A stretch of 64,000 nt of DNA from Podaxis mareebaensis (Eukaryota; Basidiomycota; Agaricomycetes; Agaricales; Agaricaceae). Of this stretch, positions 26,942-38,261 are shown piece by piece. A program made the translations under genes and the position numbers. Location of the stretch: positions 359,818 through 423,817 of the forward strand of contig JAEUWP010000103.1 in assembly GCA_018524725.1 (NCBI GenBank), written 5' to 3'. Under the pieces are notes generated by a model, which was not told the DNA's origin, did not search any database, and worked only from the letters and a program-made list of their open reading frames with translations. Each line of letters starts with the position of its first letter. The first letter of the stretch is position 1.

Positions 26942-29057
26942 TTACAGACGAGTATTCTTAGGCATGTACTTGAGTGCTTGACGCACGCCCAAATCACCGA
27001 GTACATCCTCAGCTGCAAAGAATCCCTATCAATGCTTGAAAGAACTAGCATTGAAGTCAACGCATGCTCACCTCCACCAAGAACACTGAAGAGAAAGGCC
27101 GAATAATAAACGAGTCAGAGCCAACGGAAATGAAACGAAAAGACATAACGTACGCATCAAAAGGAATGGTACGGTGATACTAGGAGGCACAGCGTTAACT
27201 TCGCCGGAGGATGCGTAAGAGAGAAAGGGAACATACGTGTTCAATAAAGCGGCCCATACCAGTTCGGGTAATACCACGACCACCAAAGATTTGCACAGCA
27301 TCGCGTGCAGTGTCCTGGGCGCATTCTGTGGCGTATTTCTTCAAGAAAGCAATGGGTCTAAGCGACACATCAATTGAAGGATTTAGAGTCATCATCAGGA
27401 TGAAACTCACCCAGCAAGGTACCTCGAATGTTCCTTGTAGCTCATGTGATTCATCTGGTAAGTGATGTTCTCAAGCCAATTCTGAGCACTCTCGACGCGA
27501 GCAATCATGGCAGCCAGCTTGGAGCGAATGACAGCCTGGGAGTGCAAAGGCTTGCCAAAGACTTTACGCTGGTTAATCCACCTCATGCATTCCTCAACGA
27601 TAACTCGCTGAGCACCAATGCATGAAACAGCCATACCCCACCGTTCATGGTTGAAGTTACTGAGGATGACCCTGAGACCGTCATTCTCCGGTCCGAGGGT
27701 ATGTTCGTAGGGTACGAAAACGTTGTCAAAGGTAACATAGGCCGTGCCAGCAGCGGTAGAATAGGAAGTCTTGATGGGCTTGGTCTCGACTCCTTCTCCT
27801 CGTTCGATGAACAGGACGACCAAACCGCCCTTCTCATTGCGACACCCAACGACAAAGTAGTCGGCGAATGTACCGTTGGTGATCCACTTCTTTCTATTCA
27901 ATTGGTCAGACGCAGACAGAGGTGTGTGGGTAGCGTGGACGCACGTTCCAGTGACGACCCAGCCATTCTCAACGCGCTTTGCAAAACATCTGAGACCGGC
28001 GACATCACTTCCAGCGAAGGCCTCAGTGATGGCTAAGCAGACGAGCTTCTTGCCCTCGAAGACTTCCTTCGTGACGCGTTCGCGAAGTTCAGGACGACCA
28101 AAGTTCATGATAGCAGGAAGGCCTGCGCAAAAACATCATTAGGCAATTTCGGGGACAAACAGGGGGCGCCAACGCACCAATGAAGGTTCCCCCACCAAGA
28201 CCGTCACCATACCCGCGAGCATTGATCCTCGCTACCTCTTGACCTATGATCAACTCATGGAAGTAGTCGAACTCCTCGGGTTTAACGATCCCATTCATCA
28301 AAGTGAGGCCCTTCAGGTGGGGCCCAGGACCAAGACGCATGGCGAGAATATTCAACTTAGCCATCTCCTGGAACACATGAGGCGAAGGACGCTTGCCATC
28401 TTCCTCACGGGCGTGTGCATCGGGAATGACAACCTCTTCGACGAACTTCCTAAACGCAGCCTGGAACTTCCGGTGATGCTGTGGACAAATTGATGAAGCG
28501 GTCAGCGAGGTTTAATAAGTGGTAGTGGAGTGGGACTCACATCCTTAAAGTACGGAGAGTAGTACCCCGCGGTGAGCCATGTAGGTTCCGCATACGGGAC
28601 GGTTGACAATGCGCCAACAGGCTTCGGGAAAATTTGCTGCTCGGCTCCTGCGACAGTGCCAATCACAAGCCCCGAGTACTGAGGCTTCTGAAGGACTTCG
28701 AATCGGTGCAGACTGAAGAAGGCATCAGTTGCGTCCCGGCCAGCTACATGAATTCACAAGTTTGCCGAGAGAACGACGGAATGGAATGGTGAAAGAAGAC
28801 ATTTCAGGCAATACGGCCGCTTGTTCTGAGCGTTAAGAGGCTTGCTTACCGACGTCGTCATCTAGAAGGACAGCGAGGCCGCCAGGATGCATCTTCGCGA
28901 AGCGGGAAAGGTCGTAAACCTTCGAGTCGACGATGACCCACTGGAGGTAACATGAAGGTCAGTAAACGTGATATGTGTATTAGGCGCTGAGGATGCGTAC
29001 AAGATCACCATCCTTGTTGTGTTGGGCGACCTCCTCCTTGGTGAATTGCTTGCTCAT
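26942..29057 (-). CDS. Cytochrome b5-acyl-CoA dehydrogenase fusion, paralogue B
   Basis: This gene has the same architecture as A. A cytochrome b5 domain (V-Y-D-L-S-R-F-A-K-M-H-P-G-G, then A-G-R-D-A-T-D-A-F-F-S-L-H) is followed by a full acyl-CoA dehydrogenase with C-L-A-I-T-E-A-F-A-G-S-D-V-A-G. Further readable parts are K-K-W-I-T-N-G-T-F-A-D-Y-F, S-N-F-N-H-E-R-W and Q-I-F-G-G-R-G-I-T-R-T-G-M-G-R-F-I-E-H-Y-H-R. The start M-S-K-Q-F-T-K-E-E-V-A matches A and C at the same point. The protein ends M-P-K-N-T-R-L. Between the heme and dehydrogenase domains lies the shared linker V-P-Y-A-E-P-T-W-L-T-A-G-Y-Y-S-P-Y. The position usually holding the catalytic Glu of short/medium-chain enzymes is Gly (L-G-G-A-E-D). 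The Glu of N-H-E-R aligns with the base used by isovaleryl- and long-chain-type dehydrogenases. Confidence 0.9.
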
Positions 29058-29584
29058 AGTGCTGGCTCTGGGTATAAAGGGAAGATAACCAGGATTAAGT
29101 GGTCGTTAACAAGGGTATTGTTGGGCCTGGGACAGACCCTCATATGGGACTCGTTCGGTCTTATATGACTAACCAACGTCACTCGTGAGCGCGTGAGCGG
29201 TGATGAACGTATCATCCGGTGAGTCCGCAACGCCAGCCAATGGGTCTCGAAATATGTTGAGTGATGTAGCGATGGGAATCCTTGTGCGGTCGGGAAGGTG
29301 CTTAAACTAGGAGATGGTGCAAGCTCATCTGTTGTCGGTGATCCAGAGCTTCCTAGGGGCATATTTCATTAATTAAAAGGTGGCGACGTTTGAGTGCGTA
29401 AGGTGTAACTACTCATGGTGTTGGGCTTTGTTCATCAGTGATGGTCCTGGCAACAGGGAGAGGCTGGTGTACACAAATATACAATTTTGGCCACAGCTCC
29501 TATCCAACAGCGCAAGGTATTACCTCCGTGTGAGCTTCAGGAGATAATGCAACCTATTGCTAAGGGACCGATTCTATACACCGA
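29058..29584. other. Intergenic: promoter of paralogue B and 3' flank of GH79 gene
   Basis: About 530 nt with no coding signal. No CCTCGG element and no clear TATA box were found here. Confidence 0.55.
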
Positions 29585-31807
29585 TTACAAAAACACCAAC
29601 GCAGCTTCTGAAGCCTGCACCTGAATCTTTCCTCCCTTCACTTTCTCTTCGACTACCCTCCCAACAGCAATACCACTCTCAAACGTCTGCCCGGCCCAAG
29701 TAGTAACGTTGGCGTCTTGAACATCCGCCCCAGGCGCCTGCAGCCTCCTCACTCTGACAGGCCGTTTCGGGTTCCTCAGCAAACCGGAGATGTCGAAAGT
29801 CGAAGTTGGTCGTGAGGTCACACCAGCCTGGGTCTGGTTGTAAATTTCCAAGTTCAATAATGCAAGTTTTGTGGGGAATCCGTGAGATGACGCGTCGGAC
29901 GCATCCCAGAATCCGTACGCGACGAGCTGGCCCGAAGAAGTGTCGCCCATTGCTGTGGTTATACTGGATCCGTTGGCTTGGCGCCCGGGGTATAGATTTG
30001 AGATTTGGAGAGTTTTGGATCGGCCGAGGGTTTCTGCAATGAACAGGTATGTCGTGTAGCTTGGGAACACCTTAATTGGTCCATTGAGATTCTGAACAGG
30101 GTACCTGTTGAGGAAACAATGGAGTCCAACTGCTTGAAGAGGCGTGACAAGAAGAAAGCATACCACATATCATAGAAACTCAGGCCTATGAAAGGAATCG
30201 TAAATCAATTGCAATCATCAAAGAACTTCGCCACCTCTTACCACCATGATTCAACTGAGTGCTACTTTGCAACGCGAGGGGGCCGCCCTGGTGGAGGTAC
30301 AGTCTAAACACAATCAAGACCCAGTCACCATACGGTCAAGGCGGGCGTACCTCGAGATGTTCAATGAGGCCGCATAGAAAGTGGTATCCAGCTATATACA
30401 AATCATGAACTAAGACTGAAGTCAGCGTTGAACTAAACTTACGAGCCAGAGGGCTTGTCCAAAGGTGTTACTGACACCGTTCTTTCCGGAGCAAGAGACC
30501 GAATTATATTCACCTATCATAAGCTGAGTCGGGATCCTTCGAAGAGCACACTAGTATGGACACACCGATGAGGAACGAATGCGGTCCTAATTGTTCTCGC
30601 ACGGAATGTATGCGTGGTTGCCACAAGTCGAGATACCTGAGAGAAAGACGGGTCAGAAGCTAAGCCCAGAGGTACGCTTAGGGTTCAGGGTAATGCTACG
30701 TACATAGCCAGGCGAGTATGGTTGACCTCATAACGAATCTGAGTACTGTGGTTAATTCAGCTAAGAAGTTACTTACGAGATTGGGTAGCGTTGCGATTGG
30801 TATCCTAGGCGGGTCGCAGACCTGAACAGCGCCGTCAGCCTTTTCTTCAGAAAGGGTCCCGGAAAACTTACACTATATTGGTAGGTGTGTTCACTGCAGG
30901 TTTTTACAACACCACTTCTGTCAGCACCTGCGCGGAGAGCGCTGACACAATCAAGTGCAGATGATGCTCCCGGCGCATCGAACGGCCAAAGAGGATCCTC
31001 CACAGTCGCTGCAACTTGGAACGTTGGGGCAGTAAGTCCAAGGTCATCGGAGATGTTTTTCGCCCATGTCTATTACGATGTCAAGGGAAAATTCCTTTGA
31101 GTTGCATGCACAAGATAGACTCACGCCCCAGATATCGGAGTAATTGCGTGGAGTGAAATGGAGGTAATGATCTGGTTCGTTGCCAACTGCCAAGGTCATG
31201 TTAGGTTTAGACAGAGCGTTTAAGGGCTAAAGCAACATACTTTCAAACGCAACAAGTTGATCGCTCCCGAGGGCATTCCATGCTGCCTTTGCAACGGCCA
31301 AAGCGCCATTGAAGTCGAGATCTTGTAAATTCTGCAGACTGGATGAACTACATAGAAGCAAAGTCACACCAAAATTCTTACCAGATTCATTGTGACTTTC
31401 GTTCTCTCCGGCAATAGCTTCACAGAGTCCCAGAACCCAGGGCCAATGGTAGTATTCTGGAGTGCGCCAGCCTTGTCAATGAAATTGAATAGGCTGACGT
31501 TCAAGTTCGGGTCCCAGTAGGTAGAATCTGCCGTGATTCCACCAATACGAATTTCAGCAGGCACCCCAGTCCTTGCTTTGAGGTTTTCGAGAAGAGTTTT
31601 CGTAAGGGCATTTGGTTCTGTAGTGTTGCCAACGAACTCTTCGAAGAACGCGGTCTCAATACTAAAACCTGCTAGAGATGGGTGCAAGAAATGAGAAGCG
31701 TCGGGAGGTAGCGCTGGAGAATTGGTTAATTTGAGGACCGGTAAATTGGCGTGTGCATTTTGAAAGAGGGTGCAGAGCAATAGAACCCCAGTATAAGCCG
31801 AAAACAT
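29585..31807 (-). CDS. Secreted GH79-family beta-glucuronidase-like glycoside hydrolase
   Basis: A multi-exon gene encodes a secreted enzyme. The first ATG (31807) opens a signal peptide, M-F-S-A-Y-T-G-V-L-L-L-C-T-L-F with A-H-A as a likely cleavage site. A TTG codon 15 nt further upstream is in frame but is not a normal eukaryotic start. The N-terminal region reads S-L-A-G-F-S-I-E-T-A-F-F-E-E-F-V-G-N and I-R-I-G-G-I-T-A-D-S, typical of GH79. The acid/base Glu is expected in I-G-N-E-P-D (about 31145-31160) and the nucleophile in L-I-G-E-Y-N (about 30505-30520). The C-terminal beta-sandwich (Y-G-F-W, R-V-R-R-L-Q-A-P-G-A) matches the GH79 C-terminal domain. Such enzymes remove glucuronate from arabinogalactan or related glycans. 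Substrate preference (for example 4-O-methyl) is not visible. Potential N-glycosylation sites (N-T-T, N-V-S, N-A-T-like) are frequent. Confidence 0.85.
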
Positions 31808-32323
31808 GGCGGACAAATGCAAGGAATGTCGGAGGCACTACACTTCATTTTTATGTCTTCGAGCAACATGTTAAATCGATTAGCGAGGTCATATGTGAAG
31901 GGCTTCGCACTGAGCCTGGGAAGAAGTGGATAAGAAGAAAGGCGAAGTGCTGAAGACGCGTTTAATTGAGCCCTCATGACCTACTCGAACACATACCTAT
32001 ACCGGACATAGCGGCCCGTTGAAGCCGTTCTCACACATCCAGACTTGCGACCGTGCTTTCTCCACCAATCCCAGACCAAGGGGGCGTTTAAACGTCTTTC
32101 GCACCGCTTCAATGCCAGAAGTGTGCGGAAGAAATAATCAAGCTGCAAATGGATTCCCCATACATATCACCTGCGCAAATCCCCAGGCACCTGATGCGTG
32201 AGAAAGTGAACAAAACGCAGCGTTGATGGTATCAACAGGCTACTCGGTCTTCTGTGATAACCGTAAGCCCCGCGTAAATAGATGATATTTCCCCTGTCAT
32301 GAGCGTTTTCGAGCGAAACTCTC
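31808..32323. promoter_or_regulatory. Divergent promoter region of GH79 and racemase genes
   Basis: About 516 nt lie between two genes transcribed apart. No TATA box or CCTCGG element is evident for either. A GTTTAAACGTC palindrome-like stretch lies near 32085-32100. Confidence 0.45.
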
Positions 32324-33949
32324 ATGGCTCTCGCTGGCATTAAAGTCATTGAGGTACGCACCACGGAACCTCACCCCCTTCGCGCGCTAACAAAACTTTC
32401 CAGTTTGCTGGCCTTGCTCCCGGTCCCTTCGCGGGTCTGGTCCTCGCCGACAATGGCGCCTCCGTAATACGGATAGATAGACCCGGTACAACATCAGCCG
32501 ACGTCCTCACTCGTGACAAGCGGTCCATCGTCATCAACTCCAAGGTTCCTAGCGGAAGGGATTTGTTGAGGAAACTAATTGCTTCTGCGGATGTGGTCAT
32601 TGATCCGTTTCGTCCTGGGGTTATGGAGAAGCTTGGGTTGGGGCCAGAAGTGTTTCTTGGAGATGGGAAGGCGAAGGGATTGAATGAGAAGCTCATTTAC
32701 GCCCGGATTGCGGGGTGAGTTGAGCGACTTTGGTCGCTGTGATAACGGGAGATTTTGTGCTAACCTATACTCCCTAACTGACAAGGTTTCCGAGGACAGG
32801 TAATATTTTCTATGTTTTGATGACCTTGAACAAATTACTGAAGTACTCTTGGCGCTAGACTCTCGCAAGGACATGGCTGGTGAGAGCATTCTCAACTGCT
32901 AAACCAGAACATACGGCTGAAAAATCCCCCTCCCCCCAAGGCCACGACCTGAACTACATTGCTCTCACGGGGGCCCTTGCCGTACGTCTGCCAGGCAGTT
33001 TCCCCCAGTCACATAGACTCATTCTTCTGCAGATGATGCCTCCTGGGCCTTCTGGAGCACCTACATTCCCCATGAACATCCTCGCAGACTTTGCTGGGGG
33101 TGGTCTTATGTGTGCCCTAGGCATCCTGTTGGCCTTGATTGAACGCGGAAGGAGCGGTCGCGGACAGGTAGTCAACACAGACATGGCAGGTCTATGCATC
33201 ACACATCAAATGTGTCTTGACTCACCCGCCACCGATTCTCAGGTTACAGGTGCCCGGTTTGTTTCAACTTTCCCCTTACTTCACTCTATCCTCCCCACTT
33301 CACGCATACTTGGATCCGGAAAGCCGGGAACCAACACCTTGGATGGCGGTGCACCGTTTTACAACGTATATACGTGCAAGGACGGAGGCTGGATGACTGT
33401 GGGTTGTCTTGAACCACAGTTTTTCAAAGCGTTCATCGACGGATTCAGTGCGGCACTCCCGGACGACTTTGACTTTGAGAACGGCTGGCGACCGACGCCT
33501 GCTACACAGGGCAACATCAAAGAATGGCCCAGGATGAGAACATACCTTGAGAAGGGTTTTCTGACCAATACACGGGATTACTGGGCCAAAGTTTTCCATG
33601 GTACGTCCCAATTATACCGTCGTCGTGATCCCACGAATCATTATTTTTGCGGCGTTTAGGAACGGACGCATGCGCGGTGCCTGTCCTTTCACCGAAAGAA
33701 GCTGCGGCAGTTCATGGTTCGCCAATCCCCGAATTCCACCCACATGTCGCTAGACAGGATCAACCCCAGGTTCCCCAGCCCCCTCGTAAACCCATTAATC
33801 CTACCGATATCATCCTGCAGCCCGGTCTGCATACGGAAGAAGTGTTGAAAGAAGCCGGACTCGGTGACAAGGAAATCAGACAACTCGCTCTTGATGGTTC
33901 ATTGGGCGAAGAAGCAGAGACATTTGCACGTGTAAATGCCAAGCTGTAA
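32324..33949 (+). CDS. Alpha-methylacyl-CoA racemase (CoA-transferase family III), peroxisomal
   Basis: Several introns interrupt a protein that starts M-A-L-A-G-I-K-V-I-E, then F-A-G-L-A-P-G-P-F-A-G, the conserved family III CoA-transferase N-terminus. The three catalytic residues known from bacterial AMACR are all present: His in A-G-H-D-L-N-Y, Asp in I-L-A-D-F-A-G-G-G and Glu in V-G-C-L-E-P-Q-F-F. The protein ends V-N-A-K-L-stop, a PTS1 signal. The enzyme epimerises (2R)- to (2S)-2-methylacyl-CoA so that methyl-branched fatty acids can be dehydrogenated. This gene is flanked by cytochrome b5-acyl-CoA dehydrogenases, one 360 nt downstream in the same direction. The intron near 33185-33246 is placed so that the reading frame continues D-M-A-G-A-R-F-V. 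Its donor is less certain than the others. Confidence 0.88.
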
Positions 33950-34306
33950 TCAACATTTATGTATTTTCACGGAATACCAAGTCGGATTTTATAAACGATT
34001 TGCATTCACGAGTTAACGACCCCAAAACATGCAATAATGAGTCCGGCGCATAAGCGCTATAAGCTCCCAGTCAGTTGCCGCATGCCAAGCGGAAGATATG
34101 GTGCCAAAGATAGGTGCTTACCTCTCCGCTAGTAGACAGATAAGTGCGCGTGAGGAAGCCGACAGCGAGAGCAATTGCGTGACAGTCCAGGGGGTCACAA
34201 TTGATTGAATCCACTTTATCACATGCATCTCCATACCTTTCATAACCATCATCTCCGGTCCAAATCCTTGCACCCATCCTCCGTTTCCTCACCTTACATC
34301 TAAAGA
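33950..34306. other. Intergenic between racemase and paralogue C
   Basis: 357 nt without a coding frame. A weak TATA-like CTATAA lies near 34050. It presumably contains the racemase terminator and the paralogue C promoter. Confidence 0.5.
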
Positions 34307-36646
34307 ATGGCTACCACAGAACTCAAACAACTAACCCGAGAGGAAGTCGCCAAGGTACGTTGAACGACACACTAATATACTACTCGGCTTGAACTGACCC
34401 GGCGTATTTTGCAGCACAACACGGATGACGACCTGGTGAGTCGTTTACGAGCCACGACTCACTCTTTTGATTCACCCCACATCCCCCACATTCTTATAGT
34501 GGATTATCATTGATGCAAACGTGTACGACATATCCCGGTTTAAGCGATTCCACCCTGGAGGGCTCTCAGTACTACTGGATCCTGAGATTGGTAGGGAATC
34601 CCAAATTTTTGATTTTCAATCTTTGATACTGAAACGTGTACTTCTTTCCCAACAGCCGGACAAGACGCCACAGAAGCGTTTTATAGCCTTCACCGGCATG
34701 AAGTCCTCGAACAAAGCCAGTATCAAAGGCTGAAAATCGGGACTATCGCCGGAGAGAAGAGCGTTATCCGGTGGAGAGTTCCTGGCGTTCTGAGCAAAAT
34801 CCCCTACGCAGAACCGACGTGGTTGGCAGATGGGTATCATAGCCCGTACTACACTGACGTGCGTTCTTCGTCTTGTTCAACCTGCTTTTTTCATGCTGTT
34901 TACGAACTCTGCTTCTGCTAGAACCATCGCGCCTTCCAGAAAGAAGTCCGCAAGTTCTTCGATACTGTCGTGTATCCAGACGCTATTGTAAGTCATTTCC
35001 GACACTTGCATGTATACGATGGCGGTTGACGGTATGGTAGGCCAGGGAAGCAGATGGAAAGCGGCCATCTCAGCATGTCATTGACAAAATGGCGTACGCC
35101 TAGTTTTCTATGTTTTAACCTTTTGAAGTATTCATAAGGTGTAACAGTGAACTCGAGATGCATGCCATGCGACTGGGACCCGGAAAGCACCTCAAAGGTC
35201 GTAAGTTGATGGGTGGAATCGTGAAACCAGAGGAGTTTGATTACTTCCACGAGGTACGCCGTTCTTTGGTCTTACAATTTCCTTCATGCTAATACTCTAC
35301 CCCAAGCTTATCATCACTCAAGAGTTCGCTCGCGCCAGTCTACGCGGTTATGCTGATGGTATGTCAGTTCATCCTGTACAAAGCATGCGCTTCTCATTCT
35401 CCTCCACAGGTCTTCTCGGTGGCAAAGTCATTGGTCTTCCTCCTGTCCTCAACTTTGGTAGTGAAGAACTCCAAGCTCGAATCGTTCCTGACATCCTTGC
35501 TGGAAAGAAGTTTATCTGTCTCGCTATCTCGGAAGCCTTCGCTGGCAGTGACGTCATGGGTCTCCAGACGACTGCTGTGAAGACTGAAGATGGCAAACAC
35601 TGGATTATCAATGGTACGAGGCAACTTCGTGGCCTTCTCCTTGTCTGACACGCTATCCAGGAAACAAGAAGTGGATCACCAATGGAACGTGAGTATACTC
35701 AATCACCCCTCAAACTCAACTCACAAGTGTGCAACTCGCAGTTTTGCCGACTACTTCACTGTTGGTTGCAAGACGGAGGACGGCTTCACCGTTATCCTTG
35801 TCGAGCGAGGACCAGGAGTCGAGACGAAACAGATCAAAACGAGTTACTCCACAACCGCTGGTACTGCCTACATCACCTTTGATAACGTGAAGGTACCTGT
35901 TGAGAACACTCTGGGTGAGGAAGGTGGTGGTATTTTCGTCATCCTCAGGTGAGGCTTCAGCATCTTTCTGTGCATCTATCCATGCCTGATGGTATGGTGA
36001 TAGTAACTTCAATCATGAACGATGGGTGATGTGCTGTGGTACCGCGAGAAGCCAACGCAGTATTAGTGAGTGTCCATCATTGATCATACTAGTAGGAATC
36101 TGACACCCTCTTAGTCGAGGAATGCCTCAAGTGAGCTAATGAGCATTTGAGATGCAAGTGTACACGATACTAATGCCGGTGTGAATCAGATGGACAACGC
36201 AACGCAAAGTATTCGGTAAACCGTTGCATTCACAAGCAGTTATCCGTTCCAAGCTGGCAGGAATGATTTCTCGGGCAGAGAGCGTGCAAAACTGGCTGGA
36301 AAACATTACTTATCAGATGTGCAATATGGTACGCTATGGGTAACGCGTAGTATCAAACCCGGTTATTGACATTACGTCGTAGTCTTACAGACAACAAGCG
36401 AGCAAACTCGCTGGCCAGATTGCCTTCTTGAAGAGTTATGCGACGTCCTGTGGACAAGATACCGCTCGCGATGCGGTGCAGATTTTCGGCGGACGTGGTG
36501 TCACACAAACAGGCATGGGCAAGTATATTGAACACTATCACCGCACTATTGCATTCGATTCCTTGCTTGGAGGTGCCGAGGATGTACTGGCGGACCTTGG
36601 AGTTCGTCAGGCTCTCAGAGCCATGCCGAAAGATACTCGCCTCTAG
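34307..36646 (+). CDS. Cytochrome b5-acyl-CoA dehydrogenase fusion, paralogue C
   Basis: This is the third member of the fusion family. It starts M-A-T-T-E-L-K-Q-L-T-R-E-E-V-A-K followed by a GTACGT donor, as in paralogue A. The b5 domain has Y-D-I-S-R-F-K-R-F-H-P-G-G. The dehydrogenase has C-L-A-I-S-E-A-F-A-G-S-D-V-M-G-L-Q, K-K-W-I-T-N-G, N-H-E-R-W and Q-I-F-G-G-R-G-V-T-Q-T-G-M-G-K-Y-I-E-H-Y. It ends M-P-K-D-T-R-L. More introns are seen in its 3' half than in A and B, including very short exons near 36007-36190 (S-N-F-N-H-E-R-W, I-E-E-C-L-K). A truncated copy of its last intron and last exon lies 1.6 kb downstream. It is closer to A in the linker and start, and like both it has Gly at the medium-chain catalytic position. 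Confidence 0.88.
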
Positions 36647-37083
36647 ATGAGTTATACATATATATACCTATATATCTCCTGCACAATGTATGTATTCCTT
36701 CTAATTTACAACCTGCCGACAATAACATGTCAGGTACCTCGGAGCTTCGCGTTTTTAGTGAGGACAACGAGAAGTACGGTGGGTCTAAGGAGTGCAGAGA
36801 CTGAGATTCTCTTCGCTGAAGACGTACTCGTTCGTCGCATAAGAGCACAAATATAATTCCACTCATTATTAAGGTAGACAATGAGACAAGCCTTGCTAGA
36901 GTGTGGGTCCAACTACGAGTGCCTTTCTTATTATGGGGCGTCCTCCGTTACAACCAAGACTCCTTCAGAGTAGAGAACGCACACACAGACATGCGATGTT
37001 AAACTATCGCCAGAACATCAAAAATATTACTCGAAGTTCATGAGGTGCGTCGCTCAGGAACTGTCCAAAAATACCACTCAGAG
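36647..37083. other. Intergenic between convergent paralogue C and secreted-protein gene
   Basis: AT-rich (TATATATACC repeats at 36656-36678) and without a gene. The first 75 nt after the stop codon reappear, diverged, at 38466-38541. Confidence 0.55.
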
Positions 37084-37872
37084 TTATTTCTTGCACCATC
37101 CATCACTGTCAGTGATATAGTTGACACTGCCGTCTGGTTGGGTCTGGCCACCAGTGTTGGTAGCACCTACAGCAGTGTGGCAGTCCCGAAAGAAGGAACA
37201 AGTAAGGAGAGGGCTCCCATCCTAAAAGAAACAAGTCCGTATGTCGTCCTGGAAAGTATATAAACTATAGTAGCCACCTTGCCATTGACATCATGGTAAG
37301 CTGCAATAATGTGAAGTCAGTAACCAATCCGGACATAGCCATGCTAACGTACTGTTTACAAAACCACAGCCCTCGACAGAATTGCACATGGCCTTGCAGT
37401 CTAATACGCGATTTACTAAGCCCTTTCCAGACAATGGAATGACGAAAAAAGCTCACCAGCAACAGTTTCAACGGGGCCGAAGGTCAGGTAATCGTCGGCT
37501 TGAGTTGCACCAGAAAGGTTGGAGAAGGTCTGGGTGTAACCGTCTGAAAGCGGAAGGTTGGTTGGACACTGCAAAGCATGAGGGAAGTTCTTCAAGATAC
37601 GGCAAAGGAGCTAAGCCGTGGTAAAAATGTAATCAGTGGCTCCTATGTAGTATGCAGTGAATGTAATCTCAAACTCACCCCTCAGGGTGGTTACCAAAGT
37701 ACCACCCAGGATGAGCATCGGACTACCAAGGAGGGATGGGCGCCCCAAAGTGGTTATCACGGCTCAAGTCAACACCCAGAAGACTCTTCAGGTCAAGATC
37801 ACGAAACAACAGTGAAGCAGTGGTAGCCGAAGAGCTAGCAACAAGTGTAGTTAAGAGAGCCGCGACGCGCAT
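37084..37872 (-). pseudogene. Small secreted Cys-containing protein gene with a premature stop
   Basis: A signal-peptide-like start (M-R-V-A-A-L-L-T-T-L-V-A-S-S-S-A) at 37872 is followed by G-A-P-I-P-P-W, and then an in-frame TAG at 37723-37725 (codon 50). The frame continues sensibly after it: D-A-H-P-G-W-Y-F-G-N-H-P-E and a GTGAGT donor. Further exons encode C-P-T-N-L-P-L-S-D-G-Y-T-Q-T-F-S-N-L and D-C-K-A-M-C-N-S-V-E-G-C-G-F-V-N. The last exons give Y-H-D-V-N-G-K and D-G-S-P-L-L-T-C-S, then G-G-Q-T-Q-P-D-G-S-V, with a stop at 37084-37086. I recall similar secreted proteins from mushroom-forming fungi, with PPW..PGWYYG and YHDVNGKDGSPLLTC motifs. Their function is not known to me. All splice sites look intact, so the single nonsense codon is the only visible lesion. 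A recent loss, a segregating allele or a sequencing error are all possible. Confidence 0.6.
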
Positions 37873-38261
37873 CTTAGACAACTCTCAAACTGGGGGAGAT
37901 GGTGGCGAGTAGTGATGGAGGGGGGCCTCAGCCACATCCTCTTTATGCACCGTCGCACTCACAAGCAAGATGCGATCCCTCCTGAACTACAAATACATCC
38001 CCTGAGTTGCATAACGCCTTGGTTCAATTCTGGCGGTTCCGAGTCTACAAGCTGACAGGAGATTCCGTCACCGACGCATATGACTATCCCAAACTCGGAG
38101 TGGCTCAGGGATGAAAGTTCCGGAGGGTTCTCACCCAAAAAACTGGTGTGCGGTGTACGAGAATGTACCTGGGTGATAGGTGCACCCCTGATCTCGTATA
38201 CCGGTTCGTACCTGCCACCTAGCACTGACATCCGACTTCTCACTGCTTGTCAACGTTATAA
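37873..38261. other. Intergenic, upstream of the secreted-protein gene
   Basis: About 390 nt with no gene. It contains the promoter of the minus-strand secreted-protein gene and runs up to the dehydrogenase fragment. A TATA-like CTCTTTATGC lies near 37938. Confidence 0.5.

Noticed and set aside
31808..31822. Extending the GH79 N-terminus upstream to a five-residue longer start
   Set aside because: The codon at 31820-31822 is TTG. The ATG at 31807 gives a complete signal peptide.
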